The notes: generated from the letters alone by a model not told the origin. Shown: positions 29,283 to 40,000, counted from the stretch's first letter. The stretch is 60,151 nucleotides of DNA from Burkholderiales bacterium (GCA_947377275.1 CANCFV010000009.1:1-60151); one strand, 5' to 3'. Program-made: numbers and translations.

Positions 29283-30070
29283 GGCTTGCGCCTCTGCTTC
29301 GCATGCGCTTCGTCGCGCGACAGCAAGGCCTGCGCCTTGTCGATGCGTCCTTGCACTTGTGCACGCAAAGGGTCACTGGCAGGCAGCACCGCCAACAGTT
29401 GGCGCCAGCGTGACATGGCCAGTCGATGCTCCTCACGCTCATCAGCCGCGTCAGCCGCCAAGCCCAAAGCCTGTGGGTGACGAGGATCCAGCTTGAGCGC
29501 CTCGTTCAAGGCGGCTTCTGGCTCACCGCCCAAACGCTGCCCCTGGCTCATGCCCAGCGCCACGGCGTAGTTGGACAAGGTGTCGGCGTCAGGCTTTCTC
29601 AAGCGCATCAGGTTTCGGTGGGCCAGCACCGCTTGGTCAAACCGCCCTAGGGTTTCATAAGACTTGGCCAGCATTTGCCACCCAGCCGGGTCATTGGGCT
29701 GAGCCTGCAAGCGCGTTGCCAACCGTTGAACCATGGCTTCAACCTGAGGTGCTGCGGGCACGCCGGTCGGGGTGCCTGCGTCATGCGGCGTGGCGTCGGA
29801 TGTTGCATCTGCCGAGAGGGCCTCTTGCTCAGCCACCGCAGAGGGCACCGAAACCTCGATGCCTTGTGGTGATCCAAGCACGACATAAAGCCACACGGCG
29901 ACACCCAGCACGGCGGTGACCAACCAGATGCCCAACCAACGATGCGGCTCGCGGCCGCGCAGCGCCGAGACAGGCTCTGCAGCACGCACATCGGCACGCC
30001 ACAGCGGCCACACCACCACGACAGCGGCCAACAAGAACATCATGCTGGCCAGGGTCAGAAACGAGCTCAT
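29279..30070 (-). CDS. ccmI: Cytochrome c biogenesis TPR protein CcmI
   Basis: A 263-aa inner-membrane protein with two N-terminal transmembrane segments (about residues 5-25 and 46-66) and a periplasmic TPR domain (about 115-240, with PNDPAGWQMLAKSYETLGR as one repeat). This is CcmI architecture: the protein holds apocytochrome c for the CcmFH heme lyase. In textbook operons ccmH lies between ccmG and ccmI; here ccmG and ccmI overlap by 4 bases and no CcmH-like LRCxxCQ protein is encoded. An NrfG-like role is a possible alternative reading. Confidence 0.82.
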   Translation of the reverse strand: MSSFLTLASMMFLLAAVVVVWPLWRADVRAAEPVSALRGREPHRWLGIWLVTAVLGVAVWLYVVLGSPQGIEVSVPSAVAEQEALSADATSDATPHDAGTPTGVPAAPQVEAMVQRLATRLQAQPNDPAGWQMLAKSYETLGRFDQAVLAHRNLMRLRKPDADTLSNYAVALGMSQGQRLGGEPEAALNEALKLDPRHPQALGLAADAADEREEHRLAMSRWRQLLAVLPASDPLRAQVQGRIDKAQALLSRDEAHAKQRRKP

Positions 30071-30627
30071 GGCTTGCTTTTCGCTGTTTGCAGCGATCGG
30101 ATCCAGGGCAAGACACCGGTCTTGATCAATTCCGGCGTGAGCGGCCCAGCCACCTTGTAGCGCACGCGCCCCTGGGCATCGACCACAAAGGTCTCAGGCA
30201 CACCAATGACATGGAGCGTGGCCCCCACTTGCCCATCGCCATCGAACACCGTGGCGGTATAGGGGTTGCCGTGCTGCGCCAGCCATTGCTTGCCTGCATC
30301 GCGCTGGTCTTGGTGATTCAAACCCACGATGGGCACTTTGACCTGCTTGGCAAGGTCCACCAACAAGGGGTGTTCTTTGCGGCAAGGGCCACACCAGGAG
30401 GCCCACACGTTGAGCACCCACACCTTGCCCTTGAGCTGCTGGGGCGTGAAGGCGGGCTGCGCTTCGTCCAACTGCCCCTGCGTGAACGCGGGCACGGCCT
30501 TGTCAAGCAAAGGCGAATCGGCACCAGGCGGCAAGGTGGTGGCAGGGGCAGCAAGCGCATTGAGAGCGCAGGCAAGGGCCAGCCCAAAGAGGCCGGTTTG
30601 GCCCATGAATTTGATGTGCTTGTTCAT
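30067..30627 (-). CDS. ccmG: Periplasmic thioredoxin-like protein CcmG/DsbE
   Basis: A 186-aa thioredoxin-fold protein with a signal anchor (about residues 8-27) and the redox motif WASWCGPC (Cys79, Cys82), followed by GVPETFVVDAQGRVRYK, the cis-Pro region typical of CcmG. It normally keeps apocytochrome or CcmH thiols reduced. I start at MNKHIKF (30627) because that ATG overlaps the ccmF stop as ATGA. In this operon it could also serve the Cys pair of the exported FGE or the sulfatase Cys (speculative). Confidence 0.88.
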   Translation of the reverse strand: MNKHIKFMGQTGLFGLALACALNALAAPATTLPPGADSPLLDKAVPAFTQGQLDEAQPAFTPQQLKGKVWVLNVWASWCGPCRKEHPLLVDLAKQVKVPIVGLNHQDQRDAGKQWLAQHGNPYTATVFDGDGQVGATLHVIGVPETFVVDAQGRVRYKVAGPLTPELIKTGVLPWIRSLQTAKSKP

Positions 30628-32564
30628 GCTGACTTTGCCTTTCGGTATCGGCGATCGATCGCGGCAAGTGCCCCGCCAGTTGCCATCAAGAGGCAGCCGG
30701 CCCATACCCAAGCCATGAGGGGTTTGATTTGCGTACGCACGCCCCAAGAGCCGTCAGGCGACGCATCGCCCAGAGAAACGTAGACATCGCGGGTGAAGCC
30801 GCGGTCGATCGCGGCCTCGGTCATGGGCATGCGCTGGACCACGTAGAAGCGCTTTTCAGGGTGCAGCGTGGCCACCCACTGGCCCTTGTGAAGAACGTCA
30901 AAGGTGGCGGTCCCAGCCACGTAGTTAGGCCCCTTGCGCTTGATCAACTCTTTGAACTCAAAGCGCCAATCGCCCTGTGTGATGGACTCGCCCACCTTGA
31001 TGTTGGCGTCGTGGACTTGTTCGTGCCCCTTGACCACCGCCACGCCCAGCACGAACACGCCCACACCCAGGTGCGCCACCACCATGCCCCAGAAGCTGCT
31101 GGGGATGGCCCGCCAGCGTTGGCACAAGGTGGCGCGCTCGGAGCCTGCCCTGAGGCGTTGCGCGCCGTGCACGAGGCTGCCCACCAGCACCCAGATCCCC
31201 AGCAGCACACCGATGGCCACGCCAACGGTGGTGCGAAAGGCCAAGCACAGCGACGCGGTCAACACGACGGTAAGCAACAACGCGCCCCGCAACCCTGACC
31301 GCACGCTGGCAGCCTGACCTTGCTTCCAGGCCACATAGGGGCCCACCACCATGAGGGCCAGCACAGGCAGCATCAACGGCACAAACACCGCATCGAAATA
31401 TGGGGGCCCTACGGAGATCTTGCCCAGCCCCAATGCATCAATGGCCAGCGGGTAGAGCGTGCCCAACAACACTGTGCCGGTGCTGGCCAGCAGAAACACG
31501 TTGTTGAGCAGCAGCATGGATTCGCGCGAGAACACCCCGAAGCGCCCGCCCAGACCCACCGATGGCGCACGCCAGGCATACAGCGCCAAGGAGCCGCCGA
31601 TCACGATCAGCAGAAAGATGAGGATGAACTGCCCGCGAGCCGGATCGGTCGCGAAAGCATGGACCGAGGTCAACACACCAGATCGAACCAGGAAGGTGCC
31701 CAGCAGAGACAGCGAAAAAGCGAGGATGGCCAACAACACCGTCCAGCTCTTGAAACTGCCGCGCTTTTCGGTGACGGCGAGCGAGTGGATCAAAGCCGTA
31801 CCGACCAACCAAGGCATGAAGGAGGCGTTTTCAACGGCATCCCAAAACCACCAGCCGCCCCAACCCAACTCGTAGTAGGCCCAGAAGCTGCCCAGCAAGA
31901 TGCCGCAGGTCAAGAAGGCCCATGCCCACAGGGTCCAAGGCCGCGACCACTTGGCCCACACCGCATCAAGCTGCCCACCGATCAAGGCTGCAATGGCAAA
32001 TGCAAAGGCCACCGAGAAGCCCACATAGCCCATGTACAGCAAGGGCGGGTGAAACACCATGCCTGGGTCTTGCAACAGTGGGTTGAGGTCTTTCCCCACC
32101 AAGGGCGCGGGAAGCTCCCTGTCAAAGGGGTTCGATGTGAACAGGGTGAAGCTCAAAAATCCCACCGCGATCCAGCCGAGCACCGACAGCACACGGGCCA
32201 CCAGCACATCGGGCAAGGCGCGGCTGCGCAAGGCCACGGCCAAGGTCCAGCCCGCCAGCATCCAGATCCACAACAACAGCGAGCCTTCATGGCCACCCCA
32301 AACCGCCGCCACCCGATAGCGCAAGGGCAGCAAGGCATTGGCGTTGTTGGCCACATAAGCCACAGAGAAGTCGTTGACCACAAAGGCCTGAAACAACAGG
32401 CCAAAGGCCAGCGTCACAAACAGAAACTGGCCTAAGGCCAGAGGGCGCGCCATGGCCATCCAGCGGGCATCGCCACGCTGCGCCCCCCACACCGGCAGCA
32501 CGCCCAGCAAGGTCGCCAAGCAGAGCGCGAAGATCAGGGCCAGTTGGCCCAACTCAGCCGCCAT
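30624..32564 (-). CDS. ccmF: Cytochrome c heme lyase subunit CcmF
   Basis: A polytopic inner-membrane protein of 646 aa, usual length for CcmF, with the Trp-rich WWD heme-handling domain seen as GWGGWWFWDAVENASFMPW (about residues 220-240) and WGGHEGSLLLWIW near 90. It attaches heme to CxxCH motifs of exported apocytochromes. I start at MAAELG (32564). First gene of the operon ccmF-ccmG-ccmI-FGE-sulfatase. The remaining Ccm genes (ABCDE, H) are not in the window, so this is either a second, dedicated heme-lyase set or relies on a main set elsewhere. Likely clients are the c-type cytochromes encoded at 41-49 kb. Confidence 0.93.
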   Translation of the reverse strand: MAAELGQLALIFALCLATLLGVLPVWGAQRGDARWMAMARPLALGQFLFVTLAFGLLFQAFVVNDFSVAYVANNANALLPLRYRVAAVWGGHEGSLLLWIWMLAGWTLAVALRSRALPDVLVARVLSVLGWIAVGFLSFTLFTSNPFDRELPAPLVGKDLNPLLQDPGMVFHPPLLYMGYVGFSVAFAFAIAALIGGQLDAVWAKWSRPWTLWAWAFLTCGILLGSFWAYYELGWGGWWFWDAVENASFMPWLVGTALIHSLAVTEKRGSFKSWTVLLAILAFSLSLLGTFLVRSGVLTSVHAFATDPARGQFILIFLLIVIGGSLALYAWRAPSVGLGGRFGVFSRESMLLLNNVFLLASTGTVLLGTLYPLAIDALGLGKISVGPPYFDAVFVPLMLPVLALMVVGPYVAWKQGQAASVRSGLRGALLLTVVLTASLCLAFRTTVGVAIGVLLGIWVLVGSLVHGAQRLRAGSERATLCQRWRAIPSSFWGMVVAHLGVGVFVLGVAVVKGHEQVHDANIKVGESITQGDWRFEFKELIKRKGPNYVAGTATFDVLHKGQWVATLHPEKRFYVVQRMPMTEAAIDRGFTRDVYVSLGDASPDGSWGVRTQIKPLMAWVWAGCLLMATGGALAAIDRRYRKAKSA

Positions 32565-32788
32565 GGTGGCCCTCTGCCCTGCGCTGCGCCATGCGGCAGA
32601 ACGCCACGCTTGAATCACGAATCACTGGATCACCGCCCGTTCACACGTCAGATGGACACCTCAGACATGGGGGCCACATTGACAACGCTGCGGACTCTAT
32701 CGAGACCACTGCCTGCGGCAAAGGAATGAAATGGCAGATGCATATGCAACGGCACCTGCATCCACCTCTGCCTACCGCTGGACGCAGA
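32565..32788 (-). promoter_or_regulatory. Leader of the ccmF-sulfatase operon
   Basis: A 224-base gap between the MBL gene stop and ccmF. It carries ATGCATATGCA at 32738-32748, another member of the CATATG palindrome group found in sulfur-gene leaders here. No clear terminator for the preceding MBL gene was seen, so read-through is possible. Confidence 0.4.
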
Positions 32789-34252
32789 TCAATGGTCAGC
32801 GTGCGCCGCCGCGTTGTAGGCTTGCAGGTCAGCCAGCTTGACCACACCGGGGCCGTGCAGTGCGGCAATTTGCGCCACGTCGATCTTGAGCTTGCCGACC
32901 GTGGCTTGCAGGTTCACGGCATACGGATTGGGCGTGATGGGGGCCTTCGCGTTCGGGGCCAAAGGCGTGTAAGCGTCGACCTCGATCAGGATCTTTTCGG
33001 CAGGCAGGTACACCAAGGCAAAGGCATCGTTGTGCGTGTTGCCAGCCAAGGCGTGCACCTCGATGCGGCGCTGACCGTCGGTCAACACCAGCTTGTCCTT
33101 GAAGCCCTTGAGCTTGGCGGCCTTGGGCTCCGTTGCCAAACGGTCAGGGCTGATGCCATGCGGCTTGGACCAGACCGAGCGGTAGTAGCCGACGTTGCCT
33201 TGGTGCGTCACGATGGTCGAGCCCTCGGCCACAAAGGTGCGCAAGCCGCCCGAGTGATCGAAGTGCGCGTGCGTGTTGACCAGGTATTTGATGGGCTTGC
33301 CTGGGAAGGTTTCTTTCACCTTGTCGATCAGCGCGATGGAGCGGGCTTCGTTCAATGGCGCCTCCACCAACACAATGTGGTCACGCTGCTCAATGGCCAC
33401 GCTGTGGTGTGTGCCACCGGTGAGGTAGAACACCCCATCTGCCAACTTGTTGACACTGACCACCACCGTGGGCACGGGCGCACTGGCAATGTTGTCAGGC
33501 ACGATCAAGGCTGGCGTGGCGTTGACCTTGACATCGTTCACGACGATGTCGAGCACGGGATTCCCCCCCAGCGACCGGCGAAGGTTCGATGGGAACGCGG
33601 TGTCGCCCACGGCGACATAAGGGCCAAACTGGGTTTCGACCAAGGTGTCGCCCAACACGGGGTTGTCAATCCATGTGCGCACAGCCGTCACCTGGTCCTG
33701 TGCATCGAGCGTGCCTTCCCAGCGTGCTTTGCCATCGACGGTGAATTGCACCTTCAAACCACCTTTGGATGTGGGATTGGTCGTGGCCTTGTTGGCCAAA
33801 GCTGCTTTCACAAAGCCCTGGGGCGTGGCCCAAATTTCGGCTTGGCGCTCACCCATGGCTGCTGGCTGGGCGGTGGCTGTGGTGGCCGCTGGGGCGACGC
33901 CCACGTTCCAAGCCACATTGCCGCTGACGTACTGGTCGACCTGCTGCTCGATGGGCGTGGGGCGCACGCGCTTCGGATCGATGGTTTGCAAGCGCTGGAT
34001 CTGCACACGGGCGCCGGCACTGCCGTAGTCCACGCTGGCCACGTATCGGCTCACGTCAAACTGGGGCCACGCCAAGCGGGGGGCAGGTGCCTGACCGAAC
34101 TGGAACCAGCGGCCGGTGCCCGAAAACTCGATGGACTGCACTTGATCGACGTTGAGCTTGCGCGCGGCAGCTTCGAGCGAAGCGGCTTGCGCCGCCAGGG
34201 CAACGGCCGACAGGGCCAGGCTGGCGCCCAGGCGCAGAATGGTCTTTTGCAT
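32789..34252 (-). CDS. Exported MBL-fold metallo-hydrolase
   Basis: A 487-aa protein with a signal peptide ending at AQA (about residue 23), an uncharacterised N-terminal ~240 residues, and a metallo-beta-lactamase domain from about 265 (GVFYLTGGTHHSV). The zinc motif THAHFDHSGG is intact, with a later His in GNTHNDAF and a final HGPG. The substrate is unknown. MBL-fold alkylsulfatases exist, but their C-terminal domains are not evident here, so a sulfatase role is only a guess. Just two Met and no Cys. Last gene of the 13-gene minus-strand run. Confidence 0.82.
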   Translation of the reverse strand: MQKTILRLGASLALSAVALAAQAASLEAAARKLNVDQVQSIEFSGTGRWFQFGQAPAPRLAWPQFDVSRYVASVDYGSAGARVQIQRLQTIDPKRVRPTPIEQQVDQYVSGNVAWNVGVAPAATTATAQPAAMGERQAEIWATPQGFVKAALANKATTNPTSKGGLKVQFTVDGKARWEGTLDAQDQVTAVRTWIDNPVLGDTLVETQFGPYVAVGDTAFPSNLRRSLGGNPVLDIVVNDVKVNATPALIVPDNIASAPVPTVVVSVNKLADGVFYLTGGTHHSVAIEQRDHIVLVEAPLNEARSIALIDKVKETFPGKPIKYLVNTHAHFDHSGGLRTFVAEGSTIVTHQGNVGYYRSVWSKPHGISPDRLATEPKAAKLKGFKDKLVLTDGQRRIEVHALAGNTHNDAFALVYLPAEKILIEVDAYTPLAPNAKAPITPNPYAVNLQATVGKLKIDVAQIAALHGPGVVKLADLQAYNAAAHADH

Positions 34253-34297
34253 GTGTTCTCTCCTCGTTCACGGTGTGCGCAAAAGCGCCGGATGATT

Positions 34298-35794
34298 TCA
34301 AGGCTGGGGCAGTGCCGCAGCGACGGGCCCCAGCGCGATGGGCTCCCAGCCGCCGCCCAAGGCCTTGATCAGGTAGGTCGTCGCCTGCAACTGCTGGCCA
34401 CGCAATTGGGTCGACAAGCGCTGGTTGTTCAACGCGTTTTGCTGCGCGGTGATCACGTCGAGGTAGGTGTTCAGGCCACCGGCATAGCGATCCAGTGCGA
34501 TCTCCAGCACGCGTTGCGCGCTGCGAACGGCCGCCTCGGACTGGGCGTGTGCAACGTCCAAGCTGGTCAAGGATGACAAGCCGTCTTCCACCTCTTGCAA
34601 AGCACGCAGCACGGTTTGCTGGTAGTTTGCAGAGACCACATCGAGTGCTGCCTGCGCTTGGTCTTCTCGGGCCTGTGTGCGTCCACCATCGAACACGGTC
34701 TGCGCAACGCCACCGCCCAAAGCCCAGATCAGGCTCGGCGCTTCGATCAAGCGAGCGATGTCTTTGGCCTCCCAGCCGCCAGAGGCATTCAAGGTGATGC
34801 TGGGGAACCACGCCGCGTGAACCGCCCCCAAGGTGGACTTGGCCGCGGCCACCACCCGCTCAGCCGAGGCAACGTCAGGCCGGCGCTGCAAGATGTCTGA
34901 AGGCAAACCCACAGGCACCCGCGGCAAACGGCCTGGCAAGGGTGCTGTGCTGAGGGCGAATGTGGACGCCGGCTGCCCAACCAAGGTGGCCAGTGCGTGC
35001 TCGTATTGCACACGCTGCTTTTGCAGCAGGGTGAGTTGCGTCCGGGTGGCGTCCAGCAGGGCCTGCTGTTGGGCCACATCCAATTGCGAAGCCACGCCGC
35101 CCTCGTGCCGTGCGGAAAGCAGTTGTGAAGCGCGTGTTTGGGCAGACAAGCCCTGCTGCACCACATGGATCTCGGCGTCCGCCGAGCGGGCATTGAAGTA
35201 GTACGTGGCCAAGTCGGCGCTCAACACCAAACGGGCGTTGAGCAAATCCGCCTGGGCTTGCTCTGCATTGTCCAACGCCGCTTGTGCCTCCTGGCTTTGG
35301 CGCCCAAACAGATCCACCTCGTAGCTGACGGAACCACTGAGCACGGTGTCGTTCTGGACGCTCGACAGCGCCTGCGCGCCGGATGTCGCCCCGGGTCGGT
35401 TGGACGAAGTGCGTGTGCGGGCCTCTCGCAAGCCGACGTCCAGCTTGGGCCAACGGGCACCGGCAGACACGGCAGCCAGGGCCCGGGCCTGCGCCACACG
35501 GGAGGCGGCCGCCTTCAAGGACGGGCTGTCGCGCAAAGCCTGCTCCTGAAAGGCATTGAGCGTGGTGTCGTTGAACAGCTGCCACCAAGGCCCTTTGTCA
35601 ACGCTGTCGCCAGGCCGCGCCAAGGTCCAGGGCCCCTGAGGGGCCAACGGGACACGGGCGTGCCACGCGGCAGGGACGGCTGCGGACTGAACCTGGGGCG
35701 CGGGGGCATGCGCCGCGCAACCCGCCAGCGCCATGACCGCCGCCGTCACCGTCACCGTAGCGCCGAGTCTGCATTGCCTTGAACGCAAGCTCAT
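34298..35794 (-). CDS. Outer-membrane efflux lipoprotein (NodT/OprM family)
   Basis: A 498-aa TolC-like channel with a lipoprotein signal ending LAGC (about residue 26). Two OEP domains with long periplasmic helices are visible (SLKAAASRVAQARALAAVSAG near 92; VVAAAKSTLGAVHAAWFPSI near 312), plus the strand segment SYEVDLFGR. It forms the outer-membrane duct of the RND pump whose adaptor and permease genes precede it. Its start overlaps the adaptor stop by 4 bases. Confidence 0.92.
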   Translation of the reverse strand: MSLRSRQCRLGATVTVTAAVMALAGCAAHAPAPQVQSAAVPAAWHARVPLAPQGPWTLARPGDSVDKGPWWQLFNDTTLNAFQEQALRDSPSLKAAASRVAQARALAAVSAGARWPKLDVGLREARTRTSSNRPGATSGAQALSSVQNDTVLSGSVSYEVDLFGRQSQEAQAALDNAEQAQADLLNARLVLSADLATYYFNARSADAEIHVVQQGLSAQTRASQLLSARHEGGVASQLDVAQQQALLDATRTQLTLLQKQRVQYEHALATLVGQPASTFALSTAPLPGRLPRVPVGLPSDILQRRPDVASAERVVAAAKSTLGAVHAAWFPSITLNASGGWEAKDIARLIEAPSLIWALGGGVAQTVFDGGRTQAREDQAQAALDVVSANYQQTVLRALQEVEDGLSSLTSLDVAHAQSEAAVRSAQRVLEIALDRYAGGLNTYLDVITAQQNALNNQRLSTQLRGQQLQATTYLIKALGGGWEPIALGPVAAALPQP

Positions 35795-37002
35795 GCTTTG
35801 CCACCCTTGCCCTCGGCTTTGCTGGCACCGCCTTCAGCGCCTGGTGGCTTGGGCTCTGGCGGCGCATCCTTGGCATTGACGCGCTCGCCTTCCACGATGG
35901 TGTCGTGCGGATTGAGAACCACCGCATCCTTGGGCGTGATGCCGGACAGCACCTCAACCTGCTTGCCCAGGTCACGCCCGAGCTTGACCTGCTTGATGCT
36001 CACCTTGCCTCCCTCACCCACCACGGCCACACGCGGGCCATCTTGGCGGAACTGCAAGGTGTTCGGTGGCAGCAGCAAGGCCTTGGCCGAACCGCTCAAG
36101 GTCAAACTCACCTCGACGTAAGAGCCTGGCAGCAACTTGCCATCTTTGTTGGGCAATGACACCTCAACCTGCACCGAACGTGTCGCCACATCAATGCCAC
36201 CGGACACCCGCTTGATCTGCCCCTTCACGGGTGCCGTGGGCTTTTCGAGCAGCTTGATGCTCACCTCTTTGCCAATGGCCACGTCGCCTGCGTAAGCCTG
36301 CGGCACCGCAACGGTCAATCGCAGGTCGTCGGTCTGGGCCAGGTAGAAAAGCTCTTTCGTGTTGGTGGCACTGCCTGCAGCCACCAGCGCGCCCACCTCC
36401 ACATTGCGGCGCACCACCACACCCGAGAACGGCGCCGTGATGCGGCCAAAGTCGTGCAGTTGCTGCAAGCGTTGCACATTGGCCTTGGACGCATTCAGAT
36501 CGGCCTGCGCCTGCTGCTGCGCGGCACGGCGCTCGTCCAGCTCTTGCTGAGACACGGCATCCCGTTGGCGCAAACCTTCCCAACGTGCCAGAGAAGACTG
36601 CGTCAGCGCCAGGCGGGCCTTGATCTGCTCTTGGGTGGCCTTGGCTTGCGCCAGGTCTTGGTCGACCTCGGGCGTGTCAATCACAGCCAGCAAATCGCCC
36701 TTTTTGACCGTGTCACCAATGTCCTTGTGCCAAGACCTGAGGTAGCCGTTGGTGCGCGCGTAGATGGCAGCTTCGTTCTGGCCCCGCAGGGTCGCAGGCA
36801 GGGCCACGGTGCGTTGACCTTGCCCGGAGCGTGCGTGGGTCACCAGCACCTGGTTGACGGCGCCCTCCTCGGTCGCAGACTGGATCGCCTTGGCATGGAC
36901 TGAGTTGACATAGGTGCGCACACCCGCGCCGCCCAGCAGCAAGGCCAAGGCCACCAGCGCGATGCGACGGGCGCGTTGAACGGAAGAATTCGTGGAAGTC
37001 AT
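35791..37002 (-). CDS. RND efflux periplasmic adaptor (membrane fusion protein)
   Basis: A 403-aa HlyD-type adaptor: one N-terminal anchor or signal (about 14-32), a lipoyl half-motif (YARTNGYLRSWHKDIGDTVKKGDLLAVID), a coiled-coil hairpin (about 105-170), the second lipoyl half (ITAPFSGVVVRRNVEVG), beta-barrel and membrane-proximal domains, and a Pro/Gly/Lys-rich C-terminal tail. I use the ATG at 37002. It links the RND permease to the outer-membrane lipoprotein encoded on either side. Confidence 0.92.
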   Translation of the reverse strand: MTSTNSSVQRARRIALVALALLLGGAGVRTYVNSVHAKAIQSATEEGAVNQVLVTHARSGQGQRTVALPATLRGQNEAAIYARTNGYLRSWHKDIGDTVKKGDLLAVIDTPEVDQDLAQAKATQEQIKARLALTQSSLARWEGLRQRDAVSQQELDERRAAQQQAQADLNASKANVQRLQQLHDFGRITAPFSGVVVRRNVEVGALVAAGSATNTKELFYLAQTDDLRLTVAVPQAYAGDVAIGKEVSIKLLEKPTAPVKGQIKRVSGGIDVATRSVQVEVSLPNKDGKLLPGSYVEVSLTLSGSAKALLLPPNTLQFRQDGPRVAVVGEGGKVSIKQVKLGRDLGKQVEVLSGITPKDAVVLNPHDTIVEGERVNAKDAPPEPKPPGAEGGASKAEGKGGKA

Positions 37003-37031
37003 GAAGATCACCAATCAGTGGCCGGACTCGG

Positions 37032-40000
37032 TCAAACGGGGTTGGGCTCAGCGTCTGCGGGCAACGCAGTTGCATCCAAGCTGTGGCCTGGCGATTTGCG
37101 GCGGGCTTGCAGGCGGTGGTGCACCCCGGCAAACACCAGCGGCACAAAGACCAAGGTGGACAAGGTGGCGAAGGTCAGTCCGCCGATCACCGCGCGGCCC
37201 AGCGGGGCGTTTTGCTCCCCGCCCTCACCCAGGCCAAGGGCCATGGGCACCATGCCAATCACCATGGCCAAGGCGGTCATCAGCACCGGGCGCAAGCGGG
37301 TCGAGCCGGCTTCCAGGGCCGCCGTCAGTGCCGGCACACCCTCGGCCAAACGCTGGCGAGCAAACGACACGACCAAGATGCTGTTGGCCGTGGCCACACC
37401 CACGGTCATGATCGCGCCAGTCAATGCCGGTACCGACAAGGGCGTGCCCGACAGGTACAGCATCCAGGCAATACCAGCCAGTGCGGCCGGCAAAGCGGTC
37501 ACGATGATCAGGGCGTCCAGCCAAGACTGGAAGTTCACCACGATCAACAGATAAACCAGCACGATCGCCAGCAACAGCCCCCATCCCAGCGACACGAAAG
37601 CCGAGCGCAAGGTCTCGATCTGGCCACGCACCGTGATTTCTGAGCCGCGAGGCAGCTTGGCGCGGGCCTCCTCGATCAAGGGCTCGATCTCTGCAAACGT
37701 GCTGCCCAGATCACGGCCATCGACGGTGGTGAAGATGTCGATCACCGGCGCAATGTTGTAGTGCGACACGATGCCCTGCTGGCTGCTGGACTTGACCTGA
37801 ACCACGTTGCCCAGCAACTGCGGCTCGCGGCTTTGCCCATTGCTGGTGGGCGCGTTGACTGGGATGCTCAACATGGCGCCCAGGCTGTCCACCTCGTGCT
37901 GCGGCGTCTGCACCGCCACGTTGTAGACACTGCCATTGGCCGGGTTGAGCCAGTACGTGGGCGCGGTCTGGAAGCTGGAACTCAGCGACACCATCACGTT
38001 CTGCGCCACGTCGCGGGCCACCAAGCCGGTCTGAGCCAAGCTGGAACGGTCCATCTCCAGAGACAAGGCACGGCGGTTGAAACGCTGGTACAGGATGGTG
38101 TCCACAGCACCCGGCACGCGCTTGATGCGCCCGATCAGTTCGCTGGCCACGTCCAGGTTCTCTGCCGTTTTCGGGCCCTGGATCTGGATGTCGATCGGCG
38201 CGCTCAAGCCAAAGTTCAGCGTCTGGCTGACCATGTCAGCGCTTTGGAAGTAAAACTCGTTGCCAGGAAACGCTTTGGGCAGGCTTTGACGCAAAGCCCT
38301 GATGTGCTGCGCGGTCGGGTGCTCATGGTCCGGCTTGAGGGACACCAGGATCTCGACGTCGCTGCTGTCGAACGTGCCATTGCTGTTGTAGAGCGTGTTG
38401 TAAGGCGTGTAAGGGCCCCCAACGATGTCGACGATGTTGGCCAGGTCTTGCTGGCCGATGACCTGCTTCACGTGCGCTTCAACGCGGTCCACAAAGGCCG
38501 GCATCTCTTCCAGGCGGGTTCCCAACGGCGCACGCACATGCAAGCGGATCTGACCGGCGTCAACCGCTGGGAAGAAGTCTTGCCCCAGCGCCAAGTAGAG
38601 CCCGCATGACAACAGCGAGAACAGCACAAAGGCCCCGCCAAACAGCCGTTTTCGCTGAAGCAATGCGGCCAAGACCCCCGTGTAGCCCTGGCGGAAACGC
38701 TCAAACCAAGCGTCAAAGCTGAGGTGAATGGCACGCAATCGACCCGGCCGATGGTTGGCCTGCGAATGAGCGCTTTGGCGAGCCTGGTGGCGCATGAGGT
38801 ACATCACCAAGGTCGGCACCAAAGTGCGCGACAAGACGTAAGACGCCAGCATCGCAAACACAACGGCTTCGGCCAAGGGCACGAAGAGCTTGCCCGCCAC
38901 ACCCGTCAAAAAGAACATGGGCACGAAGGCGATGCAAATGCACAGCGTGGCCACCAAGGCGGGCCCGGCGATCTCGGCCGCGCCATCCAGAATGGCCTGG
39001 TGCGGACGCTTGCCCATGTGGAGGTGGCGCTCGACGTTTTCGATCTCCACCGTCGCGTCGTCGACCAAGATGCCCACGGCCAAGGCCAAGCCACCCAGCG
39101 TCATGATGTTGATCGTCTGACCAATCAGGTGCAGCACGATCAGCGAGCAAAAAATCGACAAAGGGATCGAGATGGCGATGATCGCCGTGCTGCGCCAATT
39201 GCCCAAAAAGAGCAACAGCAAGGCAGCTGTCAAGGCAGCAGCAATCAAGGCCTCGTGCACGACCGACTTGATGGCTGCACCCACGAAAACCGACTGGTCT
39301 GCCAATGGCGTGACGGTGATGTCTTCCGGCAACGACAAGATCGCTTTGGGCAGGTCACGGCGAATGGTGTCGATGATGTCCAGCGTCGACGCCCCACCGT
39401 TCTTGAGCACGGTCATCAGCAGGCCACGCTCGCCATCGCGGCGCACCACGTTCGTCTGCGCCTGGTAGCCGTCGCGCACCTGCGCCACGTCGCGCACATA
39501 CACCGTGGCACCGTTGACGGTGGTGATCGGGATGTCGCCCAGGGCGGCCATGTTCTTGGGCGAACCGTTGAGCTCCACGCTCACCTCTTGCCCGCCGATC
39601 TTTGCGGTGCCTGAGGGCAAGGTGAGGTTTTGTGCGCTCAGGGCATTGACCACATCGACCGCGGTCAGGCCGCGCGCGGCCAAAGCGGGGCCGTTGATGT
39701 CGACCTGCACCTGGCGGAAGCGACCGCCGTAAGGCGCCGTCACGGCCGTGCCGGGAATGGTGATCAGCTTGGTGCGCAAGACGTTGAAGGCTTGCTCGTT
39801 CAGCTCTTGTTCACTGCGGATCGGGCTGCTGAAGCCGAGCTGCAAGATGGGCAGGTCGGTCGCGCTGTATTTGATGATCGTGGGCGGTGTGGCGCCCGCC
39901 GGCAATGAGCGAAGCGAGGCCTGCGTGCTGGCCACCACCTGGGCGATGGCCGTGGCCTGGTTCACCTGCGGCTGAAAGAAGACCTTGATGATGGCCATGC

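Noticed and set aside
29279-32564. NrfEFG nitrite-reductase maturation genes
   Set aside because: No NrfA cytochrome or NrfF-like protein is nearby, and CcmG with WCGPC plus a full-length CcmF fit the general c-type maturation family better.
32789-34252. MBL protein as an SdsA-type alkylsulfatase
   Set aside because: The zinc motif fits, but the C-terminal dimerisation and SCP2-like domains of SdsA enzymes are absent and the N-terminal half is different.
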